Shown: positions 1 through 7,840, numbered from the stretch's first letter. The stretch: DNA of 45,616 nucleotides from Frankia sp. AgB1.9 (GCF_016786355.1 NZ_JADWYX010000073.1:1-45616); one strand, 5' to 3'. The notes: a model not told the origin generated them from the letters alone. A program made the numbers and translations.

Positions 1-1143
1 CACCGCCGCCAGGATCTCCCTCTGCACCAGAAAGATGAAGGGGCCGACGGTCGCGCCGTGAACGAAGTTCACGGCATTTCCGTGGTTCAGAAGGTAGAAA
101 TAGTGCCCACCGGCCGACAGGCGAGTCACGTGCGGGCCGAGGATTCGTTCTTCATAGGACAGGACGACGTTCGTAAGATCAAGCTCGTCATCCGACGACG
201 TCACCGACGCCACGTACGCACCCGGCCGCAGCCGAGCGAAGTCGTCGCCGACCAGTGCACGCTGCCCGGTCGCGCAGACCACCAGGTGCGCCCTCCTCAG
301 CGCCGCCGCCTTGGACCCGCTCACTGAGAAGCCGTGCGACATCGCCTCCACAGCTCGCACGGGATCAGTCTCGTAGACGGTCGTCCGCACAGACTTTGCC
401 CGCAGGGTGTTCGCGACACTACGGCCGATCTTCCCGTAGCCGATGACGCACGTCTCGCCACCGTGCAGAATATCGCCGTGCAACCGGAGGAGCGATTCCG
501 TCGAAAAGACAATCGACTGGCCGACGAGGTAGTCTTCGGGCAGCTTGAGAGGGCTGCGAGCGACGGACACCACCGGGCATGGAGGCTTCCCGGCCGCAAC
601 GTACTTCTGGTATCCGTTCTCCGTATCCTCGACAACACCTAGAATGTGACCGCTGAACCGGCCCGTCACGTACCGGAGAGTCGGCGCAAAATAGCCGCCA
701 ATGTCTAGCAGAACGACGTCTCGGCCGCCGACGCGACTCTCTAGATAGTCGAGAACGAGGCTCCGGTCAAGAAACTGCTCCCGATCTAAGGAATCGCAGC
801 GGTACCGCGATGCAATGGCCTCCATCGTGGCGGCATCACACGATCGCGGCTTCGGCAGCACCGCTCCCACGCTAGTGAGCCCTGCCAGGCCATCGAGAAA
901 ATATGGCCGGTCCGGCAGCATATGCGTCACCACCATCGCCGCCACATCCGGTCTTGCGCTGAAATGTAGCCCGACCGAACGGAAGTATCCTTCGATGCGT
1001 TTCCGTGCCGCCGGCTCCGAACTCAGCGCCGCGTTAGCCCCTCGCAAAGGCTCTCGGCTCACCAATCCGGGACCAGGGGCAGACACCCTGCCCACGGCGG
1101 GCGCACGCGCCTCCTGGGCTGCGTGGACAGGTGCTTCCACCAT
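1..1143 (-). CDS. S-adenosylhomocysteine hydrolase-like NAD-binding protein (3' end off window)
   Basis: Reading from an ATG at 1143 the frame stays open for 381 codons to the window edge, so the C-terminus is missing. A ribosome site (GAAGGGAC) lies 4-6 bases before the ATG. The C-terminal half has a Rossmann motif GYGKIGRSVANTLRA followed by an acidic strand end (VYETDP), the pattern of the adenosylhomocysteinase NAD domain. It ends with LNHGNAVNFVHGA, resembling the NLGxxxGHP segment region of that family. The N-terminal half has the substrate-domain layout with the block LPKPRS. The canonical catalytic block VNDSVTKS is replaced by VARSPLK, so normal SAH hydrolysis is doubtful. It is divergent from a GntR regulator and NUDIX gene, which suggests a shared small pathway. 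The family placement is fairly sure; the reaction is unknown. Confidence 0.75.
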   Translation of the reverse strand, partial: MVEAPVHAAQEARAPAVGRVSAPGPGLVSREPLRGANAALSSEPAARKRIEGYFRSVGLHFSARPDVAAMVVTHMLPDRPYFLDGLAGLTSVGAVLPKPRSCDAATMEAIASRYRCDSLDREQFLDRSLVLDYLESRVGGRDVVLLDIGGYFAPTLRYVTGRFSGHILGVVEDTENGYQKYVAAGKPPCPVVSVARSPLKLPEDYLVGQSIVFSTESLLRLHGDILHGGETCVIGYGKIGRSVANTLRAKSVRTTVYETDPVRAVEAMSHGFSVSGSKAAALRRAHLVVCATGQRALVGDDFARLRPGAYVASVTSSDDELDLTNVVLSYEERILGPHVTRLSAGGHYFYLLNHGNAVNFVHGATVGPFIFLVQREILAAV

Positions 1144-1226
1144 GATCGTCCCTTCGCGAGGGGCTAGCCGCGAGCGACGCGCCAGCCCCTGGCCGACCGT
1201 CCGCCATCCCGATTGCCGTCTAGGCA

Positions 1227-1255
1227 ACCGTAAGGAGGTTGTAGGGGCTCGTCAA
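1227..1255 (-). promoter_or_regulatory. Promoter of the SAH hydrolase-like gene
   Basis: On the minus strand a near-consensus -35 TTGACG (1250-1255) is followed after 17 bases by a -10 TACGGT (1227-1232, TAnnnT). Transcription would start near 1220, giving a leader of about 75 bases before the ATG at 1143. It overlaps the palindrome at 1241-1263. Confidence 0.6.
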
Positions 1256-1263
1256 GCCCTTAC
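1241..1263. promoter_or_regulatory. Candidate GntR operator palindrome between divergent promoters
   Basis: GTAGGGGCT (1241-1249) and AGCCCTTAC (1255-1263) are inverted repeats separated by five bases, with one G-T exception. The palindrome covers the -35 and spacer of the minus-strand promoter. It also lies between a plausible plus-strand -35 TTGTAG (1239-1244) and -10 TACGAT (1261-1266). A dimeric GntR regulator, encoded just downstream, is the obvious candidate to bind here and control both directions. That assignment is inference. Confidence 0.5.
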
Positions 1264-1367
1264 GATGCATAACTGGCGTGCGAGGACCACCAGGCGGGTA
1301 GGCGGACCGTAGTCTGTAGATGAGCGATCAAGGACCGGACCACGGGTAACAGAAGGGACTACCGTTC

Positions 1368-2117
1368 ATGCCGCGCCAGCCCGCGAAGGCAACCCAACTC
1401 GCGGACGCTCTCGCGCTCCAGATCGAGAATGGCACCCTCAAGCCAGGCACCTGGCTGCCGTCGTGGGCCAACCTGGCTGCCCAACACGGCGTTGTGATCT
1501 CGACCGTGCGGCGCGCGTTGGCGATGCTCGCCGACCGCGACCTGATCGAGTTGGTGCCCGGCCGGGGCGCCATCGTTGGCCCGTCAGCGGGCATGACTCG
1601 TCAGGCTTCCGATGTCACGCGGCAGGAGGGTGTCTGGCGTGGCTTTCTGCTCAGCGTTGTCGAAGCGGGGGCCGAGCCTTTCACCGACACGGTCATCCGC
1701 GACACCGGCGCCTCGGCTGAGGTCGCTTCTTGGCTCGCGGTGCCGATCGGCACACCCGTTGTGGAACGCGACCGCACGCAGGGCCAGATGATCGACGGTC
1801 AGCGCGAGCCGCTCCAGATCGCCATCACGTGGTTCTCTCCGCAGATCACCGGTGAGTTGCCCATCCTGCGACAACTCAGCACAGGTCCGGGCGGGATGTA
1901 CTCGCGGATGACAGACGCCGGCCACGTGCTCCGCTGGGAAGATACTGTCACCGAACGCATAGCCACCTCCGACGAACGGTCGCGACTCGGCCTTCCGAGA
2001 GGCGCCCATGTCCTGTTGATCTGGCGCCGCTGCTACAACCAGGACCAGCGCATCCTGGAAGCGACCCGACGCGCGATCCGTTCCGACCGAAGCCCGGTGG
2101 TCTACCGCTATGAATAG
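1368..2117 (+). CDS. GntR-family transcriptional regulator (HutC/UTRA type)
   Basis: The 249-residue protein has an N-terminal winged helix (about 7-72), with the pattern LADALALQIENGTLKPG, then SWANLAAQHGV and STVRRALAMLADRDLIE typical of GntR DNA-binding domains. A C-terminal region of about 160 residues fits the UTRA ligand-binding fold (WLAVPIGTPVVERDRT, the run before GGMYSRM, and a final LIWRRCYNQ). The start is an ATG with GAAGGGA about ten bases upstream. Its stop overlaps the NUDIX start by eight bases, so the two are co-translated. It probably represses its own operon and the divergent gene through the palindrome at 1241-1263. The effector is unknown. Confidence 0.88.
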   Translation: MPRQPAKATQLADALALQIENGTLKPGTWLPSWANLAAQHGVVISTVRRALAMLADRDLIELVPGRGAIVGPSAGMTRQASDVTRQEGVWRGFLLSVVEAGAEPFTDTVIRDTGASAEVASWLAVPIGTPVVERDRTQGQMIDGQREPLQIAITWFSPQITGELPILRQLSTGPGGMYSRMTDAGHVLRWEDTVTERIATSDERSRLGLPRGAHVLLIWRRCYNQDQRILEATRRAIRSDRSPVVYRYE

Positions 2118-2574
2118 TGCAACCCCGCCGATCGCGACACCCCGGGTCGCGGCTGGAGTACTGTTCTTCGACGATCACGACCAGGTGCTTCTTGTCGACC
2201 CCTCCTACAAGCGAGGCTTTGAGGTACCCGGCGGCTATGTCGAGCCTGGCGAGTCGCCCCGAGCAGCCTGCATCCGCGAAGTGCGCGAAGAGCTTGGGAT
2301 TGAACCGCCCATCGGCGGACTCCTGGTCGTCGACTGGGCGCCGGCCGCAGACGAAGGCGACAAGATCCTCTTTCTGTTCGACGGCGGCACCCTGGCTCGG
2401 CGCTGGCAACGCGACATCGCGCTCCAGGCAGAGGAACTGACAGGCTGGAGCTTCACGGCCGTCGCCGATATACCGGCTGTCCTGCCGCCCCGCCTCAGCC
2501 GGCGTGTTCTAGCCGCCATCGCCGTCCGCTCCTCCGGCGGCCCCACATACCTCGAACATGGCGCTGGAGTCTGA
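2110..2574 (+). CDS. NUDIX hydrolase
   Basis: The 154-residue protein carries a complete Nudix box, G42-x5-E48-x7-REVREELGI (residues 42-64), the Mg-binding and catalytic helix of enzymes that cleave nucleoside diphosphate-X compounds. Strands before it (AAGVLFF, QVLLVDPSY) and after it fit the Nudix fold, and the length is normal for a single-domain member. The start ATG lies inside the end of the GntR gene (overlap 2110-2117). Substrate cannot be read from sequence; the partnership with a GntR/UTRA regulator and a divergent SAH hydrolase-like gene suggests housecleaning or nucleotide-derivative chemistry. It is convergent with the serpin gene. Confidence 0.9.
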   Translation: MNSATPPIATPRVAAGVLFFDDHDQVLLVDPSYKRGFEVPGGYVEPGESPRAACIREVREELGIEPPIGGLLVVDWAPAADEGDKILFLFDGGTLARRWQRDIALQAEELTGWSFTAVADIPAVLPPRLSRRVLAAIAVRSSGGPTYLEHGAGV

Positions 2575-2635
2575 GCGGAGCGAGCCCGGGCCGGCGCGCG
2601 GAGCAAAGATCTGAGAGGCCCGGCGGGCTGCGGGC

Positions 2636-3940
2636 TCAGACGGCGGTCGGGTCGGCTACGTGGCCGAGGAAGAGTGGGGTGCCGGTGGGGCGGTCGTGGA
2701 TGATGTACAGGTAGGGGCGGTTGACGGTCACCTTGCGCTTCGGTGCCACGATCGCCGAGACGCCCATGACGACGGCGGTGGCGGCCGCGGCCTCGGTGCC
2801 GTGCTCGTCTACGGCGACGAAGGCCTCCTGCGGGACCGCGGCGATGGAAAGCCGTTCGGTCGTGGTCATGCCGCTGAAGTCGGCGCCGTCGCCGAACGCG
2901 GTGGGCATGCCGAGGGCGACCAGCGCGTCGTCGAGGCGGAGGTGGGTGCGGGTCGTCCACTTCGGCAGGTCCAGCTGGATGCCGGTCACCTGTAGGCCGG
3001 TCAGCAGGCTGCGTAGCGCGGTCCCGTCGAGGGCGGCGCGGACCGCCTCGAACCGGCCCTGGTCGGGCAGGATCACCGCCATCGCCAGCTCGCCGCCGGC
3101 ATAGGGGACGTCGACCGCCTGCCAGTCAGGCCCGGTCGTGTAGCCCGCGTCGTACGCGTCGACGTTCATCAGCTGCGCCTGGACGACTGAGCCGTCGAGG
3201 CGGGTGAACGGCCCGGGCCGGGCGTCGCCGAACGGCGAGTTCCAGGGGGCACGCAGGTAGAGGGCGTTGGCGAGCACCAGGCGGGTGGACGGGTCCAGAC
3301 CGTCGACGATCTTGGGAATGCGGCCCTTGGTCTGCTGCGAGGTCCAGGCGTTGATCGCTTTCGCGGCGCCGGCCGAGTCGGCGCGGTAGTCGACGAGCCG
3401 CATGCCCGCGCCGTAGTACCGGGCCAGGGTGGCCAGGAACGGCTCCTCCCACTTCTCGCCGTCCTGGCCCCAGAGCGCGTTCGCCACGTCGAGGCTGATC
3501 GTCGCCTTCACGCCGTGCATGTCCTTGCGTGCGCCGGCCCGGGCGCCCAGTGCCAGGGCCAGCGCGTTCAACCCAGGCCCCAGCGGGTCGCCGCCACCGG
3601 CCGTCGGGGCGTGCAGCACGGTGTCCAGCTCGGTGGCCGTGCGTCCGACGGCGCCGGCGCGCGCCATGGCCAGGGCCATGACCGCCGAGTACGGCGAGCA
3701 GATCAGGTTGCCGGTGGCGGCCGCTGAGAGCCGCCGGTACAGATCGGCGCTGAAGGCGGTGACGGCGGCGGCGGCCCCGGGGAGGGCGGGGCCGTCCGCG
3801 GCCGCGCGGCGCTGGTCGTCGGCCGTCGCCACCGTCCCGCTGGGGGAGCCGTTCGATCCGCACCCGGTGGCCAGCGTGCCCACCCCGAGACCGGCGGCGG
3901 CCAGGGCCGCGCCTCGCAGGAACTCACGTCGCGCAAGCAT
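2636..3940 (-). CDS. Serpin-family protease inhibitor, predicted Tat lipoprotein
   Basis: The 434-residue protein begins with a twin-arginine signal (RREFLRG), a hydrophobic stretch and a lipobox ending at ATGC, so it is probably exported folded and lipid-anchored. The rest is a full serpin: NLICSPYSAVMALAMARAG near the start, VANALWGQDG in the middle, and NRPYLYIIHDRPTGTPLFLG at the end. The reactive loop hinge is GTEAAAAT (residues about 381-388), small residues as in inhibitory serpins. Counting from the hinge puts P1 near S395 within MGVSAI, which would suit elastase- or subtilisin-like targets; this is inference. It is last in the minus-strand block, 128 bases after the FAD oxidase gene, with a tandem repeat between. 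Confidence 0.9.
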   Translation of the reverse strand: MLARREFLRGAALAAAGLGVGTLATGCGSNGSPSGTVATADDQRRAAADGPALPGAAAAVTAFSADLYRRLSAAATGNLICSPYSAVMALAMARAGAVGRTATELDTVLHAPTAGGGDPLGPGLNALALALGARAGARKDMHGVKATISLDVANALWGQDGEKWEEPFLATLARYYGAGMRLVDYRADSAGAAKAINAWTSQQTKGRIPKIVDGLDPSTRLVLANALYLRAPWNSPFGDARPGPFTRLDGSVVQAQLMNVDAYDAGYTTGPDWQAVDVPYAGGELAMAVILPDQGRFEAVRAALDGTALRSLLTGLQVTGIQLDLPKWTTRTHLRLDDALVALGMPTAFGDGADFSGMTTTERLSIAAVPQEAFVAVDEHGTEAAAATAVVMGVSAIVAPKRKVTVNRPYLYIIHDRPTGTPLFLGHVADPTAV

Positions 3941-3980
3941 GGCCGGTTGGACGCGGCCCCAACCGGCCCGGTTCCGCGGT

Positions 3981-4042
3981 CCTTGTCGGGAACCTGACGA
4001 GCAGCCTTGTCGGGAACCTGACGAGCAGCCTTGTCGGGAACG
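3981..4042. repeat. 24-bp tandem repeat, about 2.6 copies
   Basis: Two exact 24-base units (3981-4004 and 4005-4028) and a partial third copy begin with CCTTGTCGGGAAC. The repeat fills the gap between the FAD oxidase stop and the serpin start. On the transcribed strand each unit contains GTCAGGTTCCCGAC, a weak hairpin. The period is a multiple of three, but the sequence lies outside both genes. Confidence 0.9.
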
Positions 4043-4068
4043 CGACCCGGCTGGGGGAGGGGCGACAG

Positions 4069-5433
4069 TCAGGCCGCCGGCAGCTTGCCGGGGTTGAGCA
4101 GGCCGTCGGGGTCGAAGCGGGCCGCGGCCGCCCGGATGAGGTCGACGTTGTAGTGCAGCATCCAGGTGTGCGGGTCGTTGACGTAGACCTCGACGTCGGC
4201 GAGCCGGGCCATCCGGTCGTAGAGGGTGTCGACATCGTCGAAGCGCAGGAACAGCATCGACGCCCAGTCGGGCCGGCCGGTGTCCGGCTGGAAGAAACCC
4301 TCCAGGTGCAGCAGCGACTCGGGGGCGATCTCAGCCACCTCGGCGCGCCGCCCGGTCAGGCCGGGACCCGAGCACTGCAGGTGGGTGAGCTCCGGGCGGA
4401 CCTTCCGGACCCGGTAGGTGGTGTGGTTGTAGGACAGCGACGTCACCAGCGCCGGCCCCTTCGGCCGGACGGCCTCGACCCGGCCGCCGTGGCGCTCGAC
4501 GATCGCGGTCGCCGCGTCGACGCTGTCCTCGGTGACGATCCCACGCACGGACAGCCGGTCGGCCGGCATCGCAGGGTCGGCCGGGCGGTAGGTGGCGACG
4601 ACGCCCGCCTCGTCCAGGGACAGCAGCCGGGGCGTCGGCTCCAGGTCGAACAGGTCCAGGCCGGCCGCGACGGCGCCGTCCAGCTCGGGGAACGAGGTGA
4701 ACAGTGCGGTCCACTGCCGCGCCGGGCGCAGGGCGACGGTGGCGGTCGAGATGACGCCGCTGACGCCGTAGGCGTGTGACTGCGCGATGTTGTCCGGATA
4801 GCCGACGTCGACCGGGATGGCGCTGTCGGTGCACGGCACGACCCGCAGCGAGCGGATGTAGCCGTCCCAGATCGCGCCGTTCGCGATCGAGCCGGTGCCG
4901 CCGGCGCCGCCCGCGATGAAGCCGCCGATCGTGGAGCCGACCGTCGACGGCATGATGGCCAGCTCCTGGCCGGTGGCCAGCGCGGCCTTCTCCATCAGGA
5001 CGAACGACGCGCCGGCCTCGGCGGTGATCCAGCCGTCCTCGACGGCGAGCACCTTCGTCGCCCGGGACGTGTCGATCACCAGCCCGCCGAACAGCGGGAT
5101 GCCCTGGCCGTAGTTCCCGGTGCCCTGCCCGCGGACGGTGACCGGGACCCCGTGGCGGTGCGCCGCGCCGACCGCGGCCGCGATCCCGTCGGCGTCCGGC
5201 GGGCGGACGACGAGGTCCGCCACACCGCCGGGCAGCATCGGCGCCAACACCGGGCTCATATGGGCCCAGTCGGCCGACGCGGTCAGCCGCGCGGCGTCGT
5301 CCCGGGCGACGGTGTCCGCGCCGAGGATCCGGCTCAGCTCGGCGTCGAGGCTCTTGACCGCCTCCGGATCGACCGGCGTCGGCTCGGGCAGCCGTGCCTG
5401 TTCGAAGCGGGGGCGGACCGTGGGTTCCGCCAT
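4069..5433 (-). CDS. FAD-binding oxidoreductase (PCMH/vanillyl-alcohol oxidase type)
   Basis: The 454-residue protein has a PCMH-type FAD domain over about residues 60-240, recognisable from VVRPPDADGIAAAVGAAH, the glycine-rich loop RGQGTGNYGQG, VIDTSRATKVLAV and GSTIGGFIAGGAGGTGSI. The C-terminal part ends with DPHTWMLHYNVDLI and FDPDGLLNPGK, the usual final motif of FAD-linked oxidases of this group. The start ATG is preceded by AAAGGAG. It follows the ABC binding-protein gene after a strong hairpin and four GATACG repeats, so it may have its own control. It probably oxidises the imported substrate or a product of it; the substrate is not identifiable. Confidence 0.85.
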   Translation of the reverse strand: MAEPTVRPRFEQARLPEPTPVDPEAVKSLDAELSRILGADTVARDDAARLTASADWAHMSPVLAPMLPGGVADLVVRPPDADGIAAAVGAAHRHGVPVTVRGQGTGNYGQGIPLFGGLVIDTSRATKVLAVEDGWITAEAGASFVLMEKAALATGQELAIMPSTVGSTIGGFIAGGAGGTGSIANGAIWDGYIRSLRVVPCTDSAIPVDVGYPDNIAQSHAYGVSGVISTATVALRPARQWTALFTSFPELDGAVAAGLDLFDLEPTPRLLSLDEAGVVATYRPADPAMPADRLSVRGIVTEDSVDAATAIVERHGGRVEAVRPKGPALVTSLSYNHTTYRVRKVRPELTHLQCSGPGLTGRRAEVAEIAPESLLHLEGFFQPDTGRPDWASMLFLRFDDVDTLYDRMARLADVEVYVNDPHTWMLHYNVDLIRAAAARFDPDGLLNPGKLPAA

Positions 5434-5449
5434 GCATCTCCTTTCCAGA

Positions 5450-5485
5450 GATACGGGCCTTCCAGCGATACGGATACGGGATACG
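5450..5485. repeat. Four GATACG iterations upstream of the FAD oxidase gene
   Basis: GATACG occurs at 5450, 5467, 5473 and 5480, within 36 bases directly upstream of the FAD oxidase ribosome site. On the coding strand two copies lie in similar contexts (CGTATCNCTGGAA). This could be an operator array or a simple repeat. Confidence 0.6.
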
Positions 5486-5488
5486 GGA

Positions 5489-5528
5489 GGTCCCGGTGAC
5501 CGCCCTGGCAGGGGCGGCCACCGGGACC
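5489..5528 (-). terminator. Hairpin after the binding-protein gene
   Basis: GGTCCCGGTG (5489-5498) pairs exactly with CACCGGGACC (5519-5528). After one mismatch a further six base pairs close a six-base loop. It begins about 25 bases after the lipoprotein stop codon. There is no T-run, as is common for actinobacterial terminators, so attenuation rather than full termination is possible. Confidence 0.6.
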
Positions 5529-5553
5529 GGGGCTTTCTTGAAGACGATCAGAC

Positions 5554-6783
5554 CTAGGAGGTCAGGCCGATCTTCGTGTCGAGGAACGAGTTGTCGTACA
5601 GGTCGGTCGGCACGAGGCCAGCCTTGGCCGGCTTGCCTTCCTTGTCGTAGATCGGCGTGAGAATGCCGATCAGCTGCTGGACGCGCGCGCTGTCGAAGTC
5701 ACCCAGGGTCGGGGTGGCGCCGTCGCCGATGATGCCCAGCGACTTCATCGTCGAGACGGCGTAGTCCGCGACGCCGTCCGAGTAGGTCCAGCCGTTGTTG
5801 TACTTGTTCACCAGGTCGACGATGAGCTTGTTGGTCGAGCCGGGGTTGCCGACGAAGTCGACGATCGCCTGCTGCATGATCGGGATCAGCTTGGTCAGGC
5901 AGGGCTTGAGCGCGGCTTCCTTGTCGGCCCGCACGCCGATGGCCTGCTGGTAGAAGTTGAAGCCCGCGTCGGCGACCAGCTGGTACTTCAGCGGCTTGTC
6001 CCAGGACCGGACCTCGTGCGACCAGGTGTACGGCTCGGAGGTCGCGAAGCCCTGGACGGCGTACTTACCGCCGGAGGCGACGAAGTTCGTCGGCGTGCCG
6101 TCGTAGGAGCCGTCGATCTGGCTCTTCTTCAGGATGCCGGAGCCGGTGAAGTAGTCCATGTAGGCCGCGCCCTGGAAGTACAGGACCTTGGTGTCGGTCT
6201 TGCCGATGTCGGCGATGGTCTTGAAGTCCGGGTGCGTGGCCGGGTCCCACTGGATCATCTGGGGGCTCTTCTCGAGCCCGGCCAGCAGCGCGACGGTCGG
6301 CTGGGTCTTCGACAGCTGGATCTGCTCGTCGGTGGAGACGTAGCCGATCGTGATGCTGTTGTCGGCGTACAGCTGCGAGGTGACGGTCTGGAAACCGATC
6401 GCCGGGCCGCCGGCGCGGATCTGCAGCTTCACCCCGGTGTCGACGCCGCCGTGGGCCACCAGCTCACCGGTGACGGACTTCTTCTTGGTGTCGATCGACG
6501 GGTTCGGGCCGAGCAGCTGGTACTGGCCGCCGTGCTCCGACTCCGGGTTCCAGTCGGACTGCAGCACGATCGTGCTCGGGCAGCCGGCTGCCTTGAGGTC
6601 GTACTGCGCTGGCACCGAGCCGCCGGCGGCGGCGGACGCCGGCGTGCCGGACGAGCCGCCGGTGGTGCTGCCGCCACAGGCGGCGGCGACCAGGGCGACG
6701 GTGGCAGCAGCCGCCGTGGCGGCGACGAGCCGGCCGCGGCCCAGGCGCGCGATCCCGCTAATGGACCTAGATGAGACGGTCAA
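5554..6783 (-). CDS. ABC transporter substrate-binding lipoprotein (NMT1/SsuA-like)
   Basis: The 409-residue reading starts at a TTG (6781-6783) preceded by GGGGGAG. The same frame stays open upstream through the permease region, but that part is out of frame with the permease and carries no signal. The N-terminus is a lipoprotein signal ending in VALVAAACGG. The mature part contains features of periplasmic proteins of the nitrate/sulfonate/thiamine-pyrimidine class (IVLQSDWNPESEHGG, VTSQLYADNSITIGYVSTDEQ, KVLYFQGAAYMDYFTGSGI). It is co-directional with the permease and ATPase and would deliver their ligand. The linked amidohydrolase suggests a pyrimidine-like or other cyclic nitrogen compound, which is inference. 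The TTG start is the least certain point. Confidence 0.85.
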   Translation of the reverse strand: MTVSSRSISGIARLGRGRLVAATAAAATVALVAAACGGSTTGGSSGTPASAAAGGSVPAQYDLKAAGCPSTIVLQSDWNPESEHGGQYQLLGPNPSIDTKKKSVTGELVAHGGVDTGVKLQIRAGGPAIGFQTVTSQLYADNSITIGYVSTDEQIQLSKTQPTVALLAGLEKSPQMIQWDPATHPDFKTIADIGKTDTKVLYFQGAAYMDYFTGSGILKKSQIDGSYDGTPTNFVASGGKYAVQGFATSEPYTWSHEVRSWDKPLKYQLVADAGFNFYQQAIGVRADKEAALKPCLTKLIPIMQQAIVDFVGNPGSTNKLIVDLVNKYNNGWTYSDGVADYAVSTMKSLGIIGDGATPTLGDFDSARVQQLIGILTPIYDKEGKPAKAGLVPTDLYDNSFLDTKIGLTS

Positions 6784-6863
6784 CGAGTCTCCCCCTGCGT
6801 CCTCAGGCGCTGCGGCCTGGGATGGCGTTGATGGACATGGAGCTTGTGGTGCGGTGATGCGAG

Positions 6864-6895
6864 TTCTCGCGCCGCGAATGCTCGCGCCGCGAGAA
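6864..6895 (-). other. Intra-operon hairpin between permease and binding-protein genes
   Basis: TTCTCGCG (6864-6871) pairs with CGCGAGAA (6888-6895). After a C-C mismatch, CGCG pairs with CGCG around a six-base loop. It starts ten bases after the permease stop and about 80 before the binding-protein TTG. Such hairpins often stabilise or partially terminate transcripts and so set different levels of the binding protein and permease; that role is inference. Confidence 0.6.
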
Positions 6896-6905
6896 GACGA
6901 GGGGT

Positions 6906-7835
6906 TCAGCCTCGCTTGGGCTGGTACCACCGGCCGACGACGCGGCGGGAGAGCCAGCCGAAGAACACGAAGACAGCTATCCCGAGCAGGCTGGCGACAA
7001 TGGTCGTCGCCCACAGCCGCTCGCCTTCGAGCCGCGACTCGTACACGGACAGGTTGGTGCCGAGCCCGGCATTGCCCTGCTTGAAGAAGAACTCCCCGAC
7101 GATCGCGCCGATCACCGAGAGCCCGGCGGCGACCCGGAAACCGGCGAACATCGCCGGCATCGCGGCGGGCAGCTGCAGTTTCCACAGCCGGGTCAGGCGA
7201 CCGGTCCGGTGCAGCGAGAAGAGCTCGTGCATGCCGCGGTCGACGGACTGCAGGCCGAACAAGGTGTTCGACACGATCGGGAAGAACGCGATGATGACGC
7301 AGACGATCGTCCGGCTGGTCAGCGCGAACCCGAAGAAGAAGCTCAGCACCGGCGTCAGCGCGAGGATCGGCACCGTCTGCAGGACGACCGCCCACGGGTA
7401 GAGCCCGTTCTCCAGCCACTTCGCCTGGTTCATCAGGATCGCCGCGAGCACGCCGAGCACGATCGAGATGGCCAGGCCCAGGAACGTGACGATGCAGGTG
7501 TACTCCAGCGCGTTCAGGATGGCCTTGAGGTTCGACCAGTCGAAGAAGCCGACCTTGATGACCTCATGGGGGAACGGCAGCATGAAGCGCTGCCGCGGCG
7601 TGAGCGCGAGCCAGGTCACCAGGTACCAGCCGCCGATGAACACCGCGAACACGGTCAGCGGCAGCAGGAACTTGTTGACGAACCCGACCGCCCCGCGCAG
7701 CCGGAAGGCCCCCGCCTGGCCCTGGGCCACGGCGAAGTCGGCCGCGTGCGGCACCAGCAGGCCATCGGGCCCCGGCGGCGCGGCGGCCACGACCGGCCCG
7801 GCGGAGCCCGCCGGCGTCACGGAGTCAAGCGACAT
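6906..7835 (-). CDS. ABC transporter permease (nitrate/sulfonate/taurine/pyrimidine class)
   Basis: The 309-residue protein has about six hydrophobic segments. It carries the cytoplasmic loop typical of BPD_transp_1 permeases: LFGLQSVDRGMHELFSLHRTGRLTRLWKLQLPAAMPAMFAGFRVA, shown here only to mark the EAA-like region (about 205-250), followed by GEFFFKQGNAGLG. The ATG at 7835 lies five bases after the ATPase stop, with AGTGAGG as ribosome site overlapping that stop, so the genes are coupled. The open frame extends far upstream but there it only shadows the ATPase and amidohydrolase. It forms the membrane pore with the ATPase encoded just before it. Confidence 0.9.
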   Translation of the reverse strand: MSLDSVTPAGSAGPVVAAAPPGPDGLLVPHAADFAVAQGQAGAFRLRGAVGFVNKFLLPLTVFAVFIGGWYLVTWLALTPRQRFMLPFPHEVIKVGFFDWSNLKAILNALEYTCIVTFLGLAISIVLGVLAAILMNQAKWLENGLYPWAVVLQTVPILALTPVLSFFFGFALTSRTIVCVIIAFFPIVSNTLFGLQSVDRGMHELFSLHRTGRLTRLWKLQLPAAMPAMFAGFRVAAGLSVIGAIVGEFFFKQGNAGLGTNLSVYESRLEGERLWATTIVASLLGIAVFVFFGWLSRRVVGRWYQPKRG

Positions 7836-7840
7836 GATCC

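Noticed and set aside
2575..2635. Terminator between NUDIX and serpin genes
   Set aside because: GAGCCCG and CGGGCTC can pair, but with a loop of over 40 bases; too weak to list.
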